Assembly (NCBI GenBank): GCA_036346225.1
Contig: JARFIW010000668.1
Location: forward strand, 1,447,001 to 1,511,000
Length of the DNA: 64,000 nucleotides
Direction: 5' to 3'
Source of the DNA: Platerodrilus igneus
Taxonomy: Eukaryota; Arthropoda; Insecta; Coleoptera; Lycidae
Shown: one piece after another, positions 1 through 11,383 of the stretch
Layout of the letters: every line of letters begins with the position of its first letter
How positions within the stretch are numbered: position 1 is the first letter of the stretch
The notes under the pieces: model-generated
Databases searched by the model: none
Told to the model about the DNA's origin: nothing
What the model saw: the letters and a program-made list of their open reading frames with translations, nothing else
Program-made: the position numbers and the translations under genes

Positions 1-2147
1 GAAGAGAGTAATTATTTGCAGTAATTACAATGATTTCAAAAATGTATATAAAAATTAATAGTCTTTTAAATGGAATGGTTGTTAAACGTGCTATGAAGTA
101 ATTTACATAGAAAGGCGTACTTGGTAAAACAATTTGAGCGACCTTGGAGCTTTAATTGAGAAATACGATCGGGAAAGAGGCAACAACAAAAAGATTTTCA
201 CGATACAATAAAATTATATTGCTTAACATTCTAAAAAAGGACATATGTATTGATTAATTAAGTTATATGATAAGATGCTTTGTTTTGTGTGCTGATTTTT
301 AGTGTAAGAGTTGCATGTACAAGTCAAGATTTTGATTAAGGTGTTGGGCAGCCTACGGCGAGGTCTTCGCCAGTATAAAAAATAATTAAACTTAACTAAT
401 CGAATATGTCTAAATCTGATTTTAAATGGGTGTATATTGAATTATCCAACTTGACTTGACATATTTTATACATTATAAGATTTAATTATGAAGTTATTTG
501 TCAATGTAGATTACGAAATTAAGATTTGTGAGTGCTCAACCTAATTATAAAAAAAAGAGATTTGTTGGACTCTTTTTAGTGTAAGTAAGTGATTATCCAA
601 AAGTTATATTTTAAATTTTGTTCGTAAGGCAAAGCTGTTGTGGCAGTTTTGAACTTTGTTTTTAATATTTAAAGTTTGTGTTGAGAGAAAGTTGCTTTTC
701 CTATATGTTATATGTAAGATATTGTTTGTTAGAAAAAAACAGTTGTGGATGTTGTAATTAGCATTTCAAAGATTGTTTATTAAAGAATATTTCGTACCAT
801 TATAGATCTGATATCTGATTCTAGTGATTTCAATTTGAAGTGATCTTACCAAAACTAAGTAGACAACGCCCGAAATTTAAAACATCCATCTTTTATTGAG
901 ACTCACTTAGAACCTCTTCAATTAATCTTTCTCTAAAATTCTCTAAAATTGGTATCGATTTTAGAACATCAGGTTTAATAATTCTAGTTGGGGTAACAAT
1001 CGATATTCATGTTTAATTCCACTACCACTCTGTACTACAATAATTGCTGCACACCCATTATTTGGAACGCACTAAGGGGCGTTTTGGGCGCTACAAATTT
1101 CAACTTGTTTTGAAATTTACGCTTTGCGCTGTGGTGTCAATTTACGCATTTCAAATTCAAACATGTGTGAGGAATGTCTTCAAAATAAACCTTTAAATTT
1201 GAAAAGACGATATTTGCCTAGAAATACCTGGAAATAAAAATTTTTGATGGTGTCGGTGTGTTTATCGCTTATAAACGAATCTGTTTCCAAGTTGCAAGAC
1301 TTTTTTAAACAAGTCATGTTATAAATATAGCCATAATATTGTAATGATTCATTTGGATTTTTATACCATCGGCTGTTCCTTATCCATCAGTTATTATAGT
1401 ATTATCACGTTATAATTTAAACAAGATATAAACAGCAGACGACAACGCAAGTCTAAAAATTGTAACAGGAGATGTAAGTCTACAGGGTTTATGAGTTTTA
1501 AAGCTAAAACACAAAACTTAAAATATTTATTATTAAATAACCTTCCATAAAGGTGTTATGAAGTCACAAATTCCAGGTCAAGAAAGTATATCTAACTGTA
1601 TTTAATTTTGAACAAGCACGAACCTCTACAATTAATGCTGGCTCATCTATCTTAACAATTTAAGTTTAAGGATGTTATAAAATAAGTGAAAGATAAGCCT
1701 TTTTTCCTGAATTCAAGTATTAAGTTATGATAACCTTTTTTATTACTAAATGGATTAAAATGTTTTAAAGTTATGCAAACTGGGTGAAATTGTCGCCATA
1801 AAATAAATATATATTTAAAATCAATTGCATTATGTTGTGCACAAAATGAGCACTAAGCAAGCACTCATGTACCGTAAAATTGAACTCTCTAACCTCAACT
1901 TTACATTCGGTCTTTAAGCAATTGATTTGACACTTTTCACTTTGCTTTTCGGTTGTACCCGCAGTGTGCTTTGTATACAAAAATTATTATCTAAAAAGTA
2001 GAAAAGAAGATAGGTTCTAATTATAAATGTATTACGTTTGTTGGCATTAACTTCAAGTTCAACGTCAAGCTATCTCAAATACTAGATTTTCTCAGACTTG
2101 TATTTTGACGTTTAGTTGCACCCAAAATTTGTACTAATGATACTAAC
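1..2147. other. AT-rich sequence, no feature recognised
   Basis: I see no reading frame longer than about 70 codons and no match to any repeat family found elsewhere in the window. The stretch ends at the target-site duplication of the first solo LTR. Confidence 0.5.
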
Positions 2148-2151
2148 AATT

Positions 2152-4186
2152 TGTTACGTAATTCGTGGCAGTCCCTGTTCGGGCGCCAAAGTTATGCTAC
2201 GTTGGCTCGTAGCCGTGCGTAACACAAACATAGTCAAGGAATGACCCGGGCTCAATCGGAGATTAGGGGGGGTTGTAGAAAGCAGACTGACATATAATGT
2301 ATACGGCGGTAAGGAGTTAGTAACAATACCTGCAAGACAAATAGTTAAGCAAACCTGAAAAAAAAAGAATAAGCATAGCAGCAGTGATAAGTCTAAATTA
2401 TTCAGTACTTTGAAGAATGTAAATAAAACTGTTTAGATAAACTATATAATATAATCACGATAAAAGCATTACAAAAATTTTTATCACAAAGTGAGGTAAT
2501 ATTGGGGAGTAGCAGAAACGTTTCCTCACACACCAATTAAACATAAATCAGACAAAATGTTAACAAAAGATAAATAGGTAAGACACAATAGGTATGAATA
2601 ATTCAGTACTATTGATTGTTCTTTCTTTCTTTTTTTTTCTTATGTTTTAAAATAGCATGCAAGTCTATTGTAAAAGGTATCAGAACGACAAGGATATGGC
2701 AAAGCAACGGATAAATATTTAAAGTAATAACAAGTATGAAATAGTTCAACTTACAAAAGGTCCCTCAGTAACGCTTCCTTACAATTGAAGTGTGGGATTC
2801 ACAATGTCCTGCACTAACGAAGCACTTCAACCTTGACTGTGCGGATGTTGATGGAACTTATCACACGTTACACTAATCACACCTACATATTTCACTAGTG
2901 TTAGCAGCAGACATTATCACGCGTCGGAACTAGGTAGCCTTGATAAATTTTTTGGTAATTCTATTTTCTAAGACAATAACTTTGAAATATTCTGTAGCAC
3001 TAGTTTAATTTCAGCTAGGACCAAATGTATATTATTTTCGTAAACATCCCAAAAAGCAGTGAGAAACTTCAACCAATACCTTTGTAAACCGGTAATCTGT
3101 TATATTTCGCAGATAACGCAATTTGCGCAAGCAATGATCTATTTTAGATTCTTTGTTGATAGAAAAATGCAGAAACTACAGTATCCACTGTATTTAAATA
3201 ATCCAAAGTATGCACTAATCTGATAAAACAAAGGGACACTAGACTAGATCGCACACAAATTAACCTAAAGAAAGAATCGGTCAGTTTAGCAAGTTCTACG
3301 ACTATTATTTCACAAGACAAACAAATAAAAACCACAAATTAGTAAAGTACGCGTAAGCAAATAAAACCGTCCGTCAAATGTTCCGTAAAGCATATGTGCC
3401 TCGAGTTTAACAAGCTCTACTACTTTTATTTTCAACAGAAAATCAACTAAAAACACACCGCGCTTGTTCATGAACAATACGAGAATTGATACCGCAGTAA
3501 TTCTCACTATTTTCAAAGCAGAAAGAAGCAGTATTTTCCAACGTACTTAAGATATCGGAACACAGAACAAAACTACTACTTTTAGTTCAAACCGAAAAGC
3601 AACAAAAACAATTAGTAAAGCAACGCGTATCACTCAAACAATGTTCCGTAAACAAGCACGTCAAACACGTTCGCCTATAAAAGCATCTTTTTCTTCAATG
3701 TAATTAGAACTACACCGCCTACAGGTAATATATAACTAAAAGCGCGTCGTGCTTGTTCATGAAGGCAAAAAGAAACAGTCCCGCATTAATTTTCACTATT
3801 GTCAAAAGCAAAGAAAGAAACAGTATTTTTCAACGTAATTAATGCATAGGAACCAAGCACAAAACTACAACTCTTCACTCTAATCTGTTTATTTAAACTC
3901 GTTGTTATTACCGCTTATCGCCTATTATCTAGACTTGTATATTCACATAAGGAACAAAATTAATACGACGACCAGACAAGAACGATGCAATCTATAATTA
4001 ATTACAAGCTGTTTAACATTTTATTAATGAGAATCAAACTTCAATTTATCTATCTTTAATTAAACTACTTTTAAAATTAATACACGCGAGTTAATAAATA
4101 TAAAATATAGAAATAGTAGTTACAGAAATGCACTTAGGAATTAGGAAAGAGCGTAAAATGTTAAAACTATAAAAATGCCCGTTACA
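2152..4186 (-). mobile_element. Solo LTR, family 1, copy 1
   Basis: Unit of about 2.0 kb with LTR-type ends: on the minus strand it begins TGTAACGGGC and ends ACGTAACA. It is flanked by a perfect 4-bp duplication, aatt at 2148-2151 and 4187-4190. Length and sequence match copy 2 at 4282-6133 and, reversed, copy 3 at 61008-62736. No internal coding region is attached, so it is best read as a solo LTR of a Ty3/gypsy-type element. LTRs of about 2 kb with a tRNA-Lys primer and 4-bp duplications are known in the Osvaldo/Ulysses group; that assignment is inference. The upstream half contains imperfect tandem blocks of about 115 bp (about 3296-3660), probably promoter/enhancer repeats. A perfect tRNA-Lys PBS lies inside the unit, close to its 3' end. 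Confidence 0.8.
2171..2188 (-). promoter_or_regulatory. tRNA-Lys3-type primer-binding site inside LTR copy 1
   Basis: The minus strand reads TGGCGCCCGAACAGGGAC, identical over 18 bases to the PBS used by elements primed with tRNA-Lys3. It sits 19 bp inside the unit end defined by the target duplication, whereas a PBS normally lies just outside the LTR. Confidence 0.85.
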
Positions 4187-4281
4187 AATTACAGCCACTG
4201 ATATCAAAATAAACATGTTACGGATAATTAATTTGAAGAGCATCAAGTTCACGCTGTGAGCATTATGCAAGATTTTGACTT

Positions 4282-6133
4282 TGTTACGTAATTCGTGGCA
4301 GTCCCTGTTCGGGCGCCAAAGTTATGCTACGTTGGCTCGTAGCCGTGCGTAACACAAAGAAAATCAAAGAAATGACCGGGCTCAATCGGAGATTAGGGGT
4401 GGTTGTAGAAAGCATACCAACATACAATGTACGCGACTGTAAGGAGTTAGTGATAATACCTGCAAGAAAAATAGTCAAGCAAACCTGAAAAAAAAGGAAA
4501 AAGCATAGCAGCAATGATAAGTCTAAATTATTCAGTACTTTGTAGAATAAAAAAGAAACTGTTTGGATAATCTATATAATATAACAACGGTAAAAGCAGT
4601 ACAAAATTTTTTAGTACAAAGTGAGGTAATATTGGAGAGTAGCAGAAACGTTTCCTCACACACCAATTAAACATAAATCAGACAAAATGTTAAAAAAAAA
4701 ATAAATAGGTAAGACACAATTGATATGAGTAATTCAGTAGTATTGATCTTTCTTTCTTTCTTTCTTTTTTATGTTTTAAAATATCATGCAAGTTTTTTGT
4801 AAAAGGTATCAGAACGACAAAGATATGGTAAAGCAACGGATAGATATTTAAAGTAATAACAAGTAGGAAATAGTTCAACTTACAAAAGTCCTTCAGCAAC
4901 GCTTCCTTGCAACGGAAGTGTGAGATTCACGATGTCTTGCACTAACGAAGCACTTCACCCTTGACTATGAGGGTGTTGATGGAACTTATCACACGTCACA
5001 CTAATCACACCTACGCATTTCACTGGGGTTAGCAGCAGACACCATCACGCGACGGAACTATGTAGCATTGATAAATTTCTTGTTAATTCTATTTCCTGAG
5101 ACAATAACTTCGAAATATTTTGTAGCACTAGTTTAATTTCAACTGGGATTAAATGTATATTATTTTCATAAACCTCCAAAAAGCAGTGAGAAACTTCAAC
5201 CAATACCTTCGTAAACCGGTAATCTGTTATATTTCGCAAATAACGAAATTCGCGCAAGCAATGATCTATTTTAGATTCTTTGGTGTTAGAAAAATGCAGA
5301 AACTACAGTATCCACTGTATTTAAATAATCCAAAGTATGCACTAATCCAATAAAACAAAGGGACACTAGACTAGATCGCACACACATTAATCCTAAAGAA
5401 AGAATCGGTCAGTTTAGCAAGTTCTACGACTATTATTTTACAAGACAAACAACTAAAACCACAAATTAGTAAAGTACGCGTATCACTAAAGTAAGTCTGT
5501 CAAATGTTTCTTAAAGCATTTATCTCACAAGAAAAACAACTAAAAACAATTAGTAAGGCACGCGTAAGCAATCAAACCGTCCGTCAAATGTTCCGTAAAA
5601 CACACGTGCCTCGAGTTTAACAAGCTTTACCGCTTTTATTTCCAACAGAAAATCAACTACAAACATGCCGTGCTTGTTCATGAACAATACGAAAATTAAT
5701 CCCGCATTAATTCTCACTATTGTCAAAAGCAGAAAGAAGCAGTATTTTCAACGTACTTAATATATCGGAACAAAGAACAAAACTACTCTCCTCGTCTGTT
5801 TATATCAATTCGTCGCTATTACAACCGCTTATAGTCTCTTATCTAGACTTGTATATCCACATAAGGAACAAAATTTATATTTACGGCAAGACAAGAACGA
5901 TGCAATCTATAATTAATTACAAGCTGTTTAACATTCATTTCTTGGAGTTTATTTATTAATGAGAATCAATCTTCAATTTATCTATCTTTAATTAATACAC
6001 ACGAGTTAAATTGCATACAATTCTGAATTATTCTGAAGTATTTACTTGATACAAACAGCGATCCCAAAGAAACGATGTATTTTACGTATTTGGTAAAGTG
6101 TAAAATGTTAAACTACCAAAAATGCACGTTACA
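4282..6133 (-). mobile_element. Solo LTR, family 1, copy 2
   Basis: Second copy of the family, about 1.85 kb, same orientation as copy 1 and only about 90 bp away. It begins TGTAACGTGC and ends ACGTAACA on the minus strand, and is flanked by a perfect 4-bp duplication actt (4278-4281 and 6134-6137). Because its duplication differs from that of copy 1, the two are independent insertions rather than a tandem duplication. It is about 180 bp shorter than copy 1, mainly in the tandem-repeat area. No coding content. The internal end carries the same 18-base tRNA-Lys3 PBS and the same conserved block upstream of it. Confidence 0.85.
4301..4318 (-). promoter_or_regulatory. tRNA-Lys3-type primer-binding site inside LTR copy 2
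   Basis: Identical 18-base PBS to that in copy 1, again 19 bp inside the duplication-defined end. Because the target duplications are different, this arrangement moved with the element. Confidence 0.85.
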
Positions 6134-6137
6134 ACTT

Positions 6138-7070
6138 CGGAAAAATTCCTTGCAGGGTAAACTCCGCAGAATTTTTTTCGTAGACGTATTCGAAGTTAGT
6201 AAAACAAGCTTATATCTTTAAACAGCGAGTCTTCTTTTTATTTAACACAATATCAGTAAATTTAAATTTTTTAAAGAGAATAACTTTTAATTAAGCATTC
6301 TTTTGGAAAAATTAATGCGATTAATCGGAAAAACAGAAAATTCTGTACAAAAAATGTATACAAAGTTTCTTTAGGTCCATAGTTATAAGAGGTAGAATTT
6401 TTTAAGTTCTTGAAAACTTGTCAGTGTTTCGTCAGACTAGAGCTGAACCCAGTGCAAAGTGTACGAACTCGGTAACAACGTTATTGAACACATCTAACCC
6501 AAAATGATCAAAAAATCAACCAACTTTATTAAAAATATTTTAAACTACAAATAACGTTTTCAATCATAGTAACCGAAACACATGTTTTATAATACGAAAT
6601 ACTCTATTTAATCCATCATTTTGCTGTCATTTTTATAAATTTGTTAAAATTAACTTACAACTATAAAATGTTATTTTCTAAATGGGTTTGTTTTGAAAAA
6701 TATAAAGCTTCAAAAATACGTAATTTTAACAAATAATTTCCTTTCAAAAGTTTATCAATTTTAAGTTAATATATTTTCGATAACAATAATAATAAAATAC
6801 CTTTTCAAGCATAAAATGTGTACTTTAAAATGACGTTGTTTTAGTAAAAACAAAAATTAGTCTGCTGTATTGGATAACGAACAAGTTGAAAATGCAAGGC
6901 ATTGTCGCAACGAACTTCCAAATGTAGACTTACTTTAAAACAATTTAAAGAAATTAAAATTATTATGTTGTAATAATTATAAGTATTCAGATAAAATACA
7001 AAAATTTATAAACAACAAAAGAGACATTTTAATATATTTTATTTTATTGAATAAATATTTTAAAAGCTAT
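6138..7070. other. AT-rich sequence, no feature recognised
   Basis: No coding potential and no match to the other repeats of the window. Confidence 0.5.
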
Positions 7071-7074
7071 ATAT

Positions 7075-7132
7075 GTGTGTGTGTATGTATGTATGTATGT
7101 ATGTATGTGTGTTTGTGTGTGTGTGTGTGTGT
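7075..7132 (+). repeat. TG / TGTA microsatellite
   Basis: A run of tgtg and tgta units. Neighbouring simple repeats are a (tta)n run at about 7183-7204 and a (ca)n run at about 7405-7434. Confidence 0.9.
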
Positions 7133-7570
7133 AAATAAGGGGGCATCATATTTCGATTCAGTTTTTTCAGAGGATTCTAAATATTATTATTATTATTATT
7201 ATTATCGACTTTATTATTTCAAAATCAATTATTTGAATGCAAGCGATAAGCGAGATTAGGGCCAAACGGCCCTGTCTTACATCTAACTTATAGCCTGCTG
7301 GTACATATTTATATATAATATTGCATTAAATGGAAAAAACACAAGGCAAACATGTAAAATACACAAAGTATAATACATGCATAAACAAACTATACTACAC
7401 AAAACACACACCCACACACACACACACACACACACGTTCACATTCACGCATGCATTCGCATCAGGCAGAAACAAGGTAGACCGTAGAATTTTAGCAAATT
7501 CATGAACGACTGTTAGTGTCTTTGATGAGATAATCATACATTAATTCACGGAATTTTGTTTATTTTGTTT

Positions 7571-7945
7571 ATGTATCGCACATTAATTTTGGACCTATTT
7601 GAAATTTTTGATAAAAATTAATTCCCCGGGGGGGTCAGGTATCCGTGGTCAGATTTTGTGGGGGGTACCATATTTCGACTCAGCTATGTTAGGGGAGTCC
7701 AAATATGTATCGCACATTAATTTTGGACCTATTTGAAATTTTAATTTTCCCGACGGAATATCGCGGGGGCACGGCGTCCCCGTGGCCCGATTTCAACTGA
7801 CATCAAAACTTAAGCTCAGGACACCGAGCTGAATCGATTGATGTATCACACATTGATGTCCGACCATTAGAAAGGCCTCGGACGGACAGACAGACGGACG
7901 ACAAATCGATTTCATAAACGAACGAAGTTCGTTGAAAAAAATTTT
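7571..7945 (+). repeat. Three imperfect copies of a ~135-bp repeat
   Basis: The motif atgtatcgcacattaattt starts at 7571 and 7705 and recurs in altered form at 7841, giving spacings of 134 and 136 bp. The intervening parts are GC-richer than the surroundings and end in a ggacggacagacagacgg run. A related piece (catatttcgattcag) also occurs near 7148. Function unknown. The same motifs could be the end of a DNA transposon, but I see no terminal repeats. Confidence 0.6.
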
Positions 7946-8189
7946 TCTATATGTAAATGCAAATTAGGGCTATTATAAGCGCGTGGAATGAAATAAGGTA
8001 CTTTCAGGTTACTCCGACGTAAGGTGTTCTAATTAAAGACCTGAATTTGAAAAGTACATCTTAATTACCCATTTTCTGTATCGGATTACTGAATTTAAGG
8101 AAAATTTCAGAAATATTATATAAAACCAATATTTGTTCTGGAAACCTATTTTTAATTGCTTTAGCAATTACATCTTAAAATTTTCAAAA

Positions 8190-8361
8190 CACAAACACAC
8201 ACACGTACACGCAAACGCGCACGCACACGCACCCGCACACGCACACGCACGTGCACGCGTACGCGCAAGCGCATGCGCACGCGCACACGAAATGCAAACG
8301 CACACGTACATGCACATGTACACGCGTACGCGCACACACGCGCAACACAACATGCGCGCGA

Positions 8362-8391
<30 letters not shown>
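8190..8391 (+). repeat. Alternating purine-pyrimidine CA/CG minisatellite
   Basis: About 200 bp of cacacg, cgcacg and similar units, almost perfectly alternating purine and pyrimidine. It runs directly into the (ta)n tract that precedes an LTR. Reading frames of Ala/His/Thr or Cys/Val/Arg across it are artefacts of the repeat. Confidence 0.9.

Positions 8392-8417
<26 letters not shown>
8392..8417. repeat. (TA)n tract
   Basis: Uninterrupted TA run between the CA/CG minisatellite and the LTR-like unit A. Confidence 0.95.
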
Positions 8418-8424
<7 letters not shown>

Positions 8425-10389
8425 GTTTTAAAAGGTCAAAAATAAATATAAAAGAAACAATTTCAAAACACCCTGAATAAAGGAACAACCAGAAATTATG
8501 TGCGAAATTTATATTAGTTAATTCATTTTTAAGTATCAAGTATTAACGAAATTTTATAAATAATTAATGAAATTTAAGTAAGTTTGCAAAGAAATTAAAT
8601 GGTAGAAGCCAATGCCACTAATTAATTTGGATTTAATTGAACGATTATTGATGTATAATTTGCATAAAAGCGTGTAAAAACTCAATGATACCAAGATGAA
8701 ATGCGTTGCTATCTGACAAATATATCAGTGGGGTAGAAATACACCGAACTCTAAATCGTGGAAATGTATTTAAAACGTTTGTGTAAAATTAAACACCTGC
8801 GTATTTTCTAAATGTCAAGTTCTGTTTAATTTGTATATAACGAACAAATTATTCTACGGATTGTTCAAACGGTCGGATGTTTTAGCATGAAATGCTAATA
8901 AGAAAGGCCACGTGTAGTAGACAGCGCACAAACAAGGATATTGATTTTCTACCACTCAAACCAGGTTAGAAAAGGACGTAGAAAACGTATAAGCATGAGA
9001 CCACAATAGCATAGGAGGGATTTGTGAAACGTCATTAGAGCTACGATTGGTTGATATGTTTAGTTTGACTTGATATGAACAGGAGGATAGTGTAGCGAAA
9101 TTTTCTTAAAATATAACGAGGACAGAAATTCGCGGATTTGAAAATGGGGTTGAATGCAAAATTGTGGGAATGTGTTGTTGTGAGCAGGGGATTTCGGATA
9201 ACTGTGGCCAGTAGAAGTTACATTGGAAAGATATAAATAGTTTAGGAGAATATTATTAAAGCCCTTATTATTTCGATCGTCCCAAAAGCACGTATGAAAG
9301 TTAACACGAGTTGTAAGTATTGTAAAATGATCTAAATTGTATTGCTTAGTGGTAGCCTCTTAAATTAAAACGCGGTTTGTGTGCCGAGATTAAAATTTTT
9401 TTTATAGAGGTATCGCCTATAAATTTTAATTAACTCGTGTCGGAACGATTAAGTAACGTAGATTACTGTGAAAGAAGTATAATTGAAATGAAATTTGGAA
9501 TTTGGTTACACCGAGAAGGCGGCGTTTGCAGTTCAACCTAGATAGAGTTCGTCTAGTAACAGTTAGAAACGGCCTGCAGACCAGATAGAAGAAATAACTA
9601 CCATCACCTACAGAGCGAAGATCTTCAAGAAATTTCCAGGTAATGATTTAACATTGTGATTCCTATAAACTGTAAATATTGGGGTGGCGTATGAAAGTGT
9701 TTTTCAAGGTAGTGTGAATTATTTACGTATTGAACTGAATATGTGTAAATAACTTTATTACGGTATTCAACTAGAAATTGAAGGTGTCTAGAAAGCTTTT
9801 AAACGTTCCATCAGAACGTGAAATTTCTGTGAAGAGTACATGGCTTTGTTTTTTTTTATTTTTATGTGAAGTAGAAGGGCATACATTATGCAGAATTAGT
9901 TGGGTTATTATAAGCTCACCATACTCCACAGTTTACTTAGATTATTAAAATAAATAATTAAATTATAAAGAAGGATTTTAGAGAAGGTATTATTCAAGGT
10001 CCATTTACTCCGAGTACATTTTATGTGTTTGATGATTTTAAAATTAAATACAGGACATTACAAAATAAGAGTTACTGAAGTCCAACGTGAACAATAAAAT
10101 ATGGACAGTGTTGAATAGGAATAAATAAAAGATTGTATGTGGTTATATTTTGTGGTTTTATTGGGAGTGTGCGTGAATGATGGAATATGAGTGAATATAG
10201 ATATCCAAAAGGAGGTCCAAATGAGCTAGACGAAAGCAGTTGAAGAAGGCCATTCAACCGAACAAGAGAGGAAAACGGGTAAGGATATTTTTTTTGTATT
10301 ATTTAATTTTTGAATTTTCGAGTTTTGAAAAATATATAAAATTTTCGAAAATATTTTATGGTTGGTAAGGATTTACCCGAGTTCCACGG

Positions 10390-10391
<2 letters not shown>
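8418..10391 (+). mobile_element. Family 2 LTR, copy A
   Basis: About 2.0 kb, non-coding, bounded on both sides by (TA)n. It starts tatagtggtttt (tgtagtgg in copies D and E) and ends gttccacggca. It carries a TATA-like gatataaatag at about 9230, a splice-donor-like ttccaggtaatg near 9640, and poly(A)-signal hexamers near 10095-10130. The layout (TG start, TATA, donor, poly(A) signal, CA end) is that of a long retroviral-type LTR. The sequence aligns throughout with copies D (reversed) and E. No primer-binding site follows this copy: the (TA)n begins straight after the CA end. Confidence 0.65.

Positions 10392-10437
<46 letters not shown>
10392..10437. repeat. (TA)n tract
   Basis: Uninterrupted run of about 46 bp between LTR copy A and a LINE 3' end. 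Confidence 0.95.
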
Positions 10438-10439
<2 letters not shown>

Positions 10440-11337
10440 CATCATCTTCATCATTATTAGGTCTTCAGTTCTGGAACTGGTTATACGCATACCCTCATTT
10501 TTTCCTATTCTGAACAAAACTACACATTTCCCTGAAATTTGCAGTCTGCATCTATCACTATCTGATCTAGCTCTACATCTACCTCTTTTTCTTATCTATG
10601 CTTGTAATATATCTCATACTATTCCCCAAAAATGCGCTTAGAACATATTCTGCCCTTCTATTTCTTCTATTTTCTCCCCTACTATTACTATAACCTATTT
10701 GTTATTAACTTTGTCTGTCTAATCATCCTCATACATCTGTAGCACAACATTTCAAAAGGCTGCTACCGTTTTTTTGTCTACCCGTATTTCATAAGCATAC
10801 TGTGCTGTGCTTCACACATGCTTTGAACAATTTTGTTCTTTTTTCTATGTTTATTGTTTTTCATCATAGGCGCTGTTCTTTTTTGTTAGATGCAGTTCGG
10901 TTCGCTTCTATTGTTTTACAATTATATACCCTAGTTTTCCGACATTCAGTGGTTGTAAAGGAGGTACCCAGCCTGTGGTTGCCAAGTTCCCTCGGCACTT
11001 TAACATTTGCCTATTTAATATTTTTTCCAATATATGTTTTCTCATAATCAACATTAGTTGCAGATATTTCACAACCAATACCTGTAGTTGTTTATAATAA
11101 TCATCAGATTTATCTGCGCTTATTTTTTCGCCATTTGGTTTTCCGTCTGAAAACTGGTTGCACACATACCTGCACCTATTTATATTCTGCGCTAGCCTAC
11201 ACAGTTCCCTGAAATTGTTACACGGCATATATACAACTCGGATCCCCTTCTATTGTTTTCAAATTGTATGCCCTATTTCACCGATATTTAGTGAAGGACG
11301 TTAAGCAGCATGTGGCTGCCAAGATCCCCCAACACTT
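10438..11337 (-). mobile_element. LINE 3' region (same family as 21.3 kb and 55 kb)
   Basis: Read on the minus strand, this 900-bp stretch aligns with 21640-22550 and with 55345-56840. Shared blocks include ggaactgtgtaggctag, gaaatagggcata and the end block ccagttccagaactgaag, followed by a short (gat)n-like tail. It contains the duplicated 3' arrangement seen at the other two loci and no open reading frame. It lies between two (TA)n tracts. Confidence 0.75.

Positions 11338-11380
<43 letters not shown>
11338..11380. repeat. (TA)n tract
   Basis: Uninterrupted TA run before LTR copy B. Confidence 0.95.

Positions 11381-11383
<3 letters not shown>

Noticed and set aside
8133..8480. Several overlapping frames of 64-115 codons on both strands across the CA/CG repeat
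   Set aside because: Products are pure Ala/His/Arg/Thr or Cys/Val/Arg repeats in all frames, as expected of a minisatellite; the same holds for 49300-49749 and 7047-7537.
10802..11228. Frames of 81 and 106 codons on opposite strands
   Set aside because: Both lie in LINE 3' non-coding sequence that recurs elsewhere with stops.
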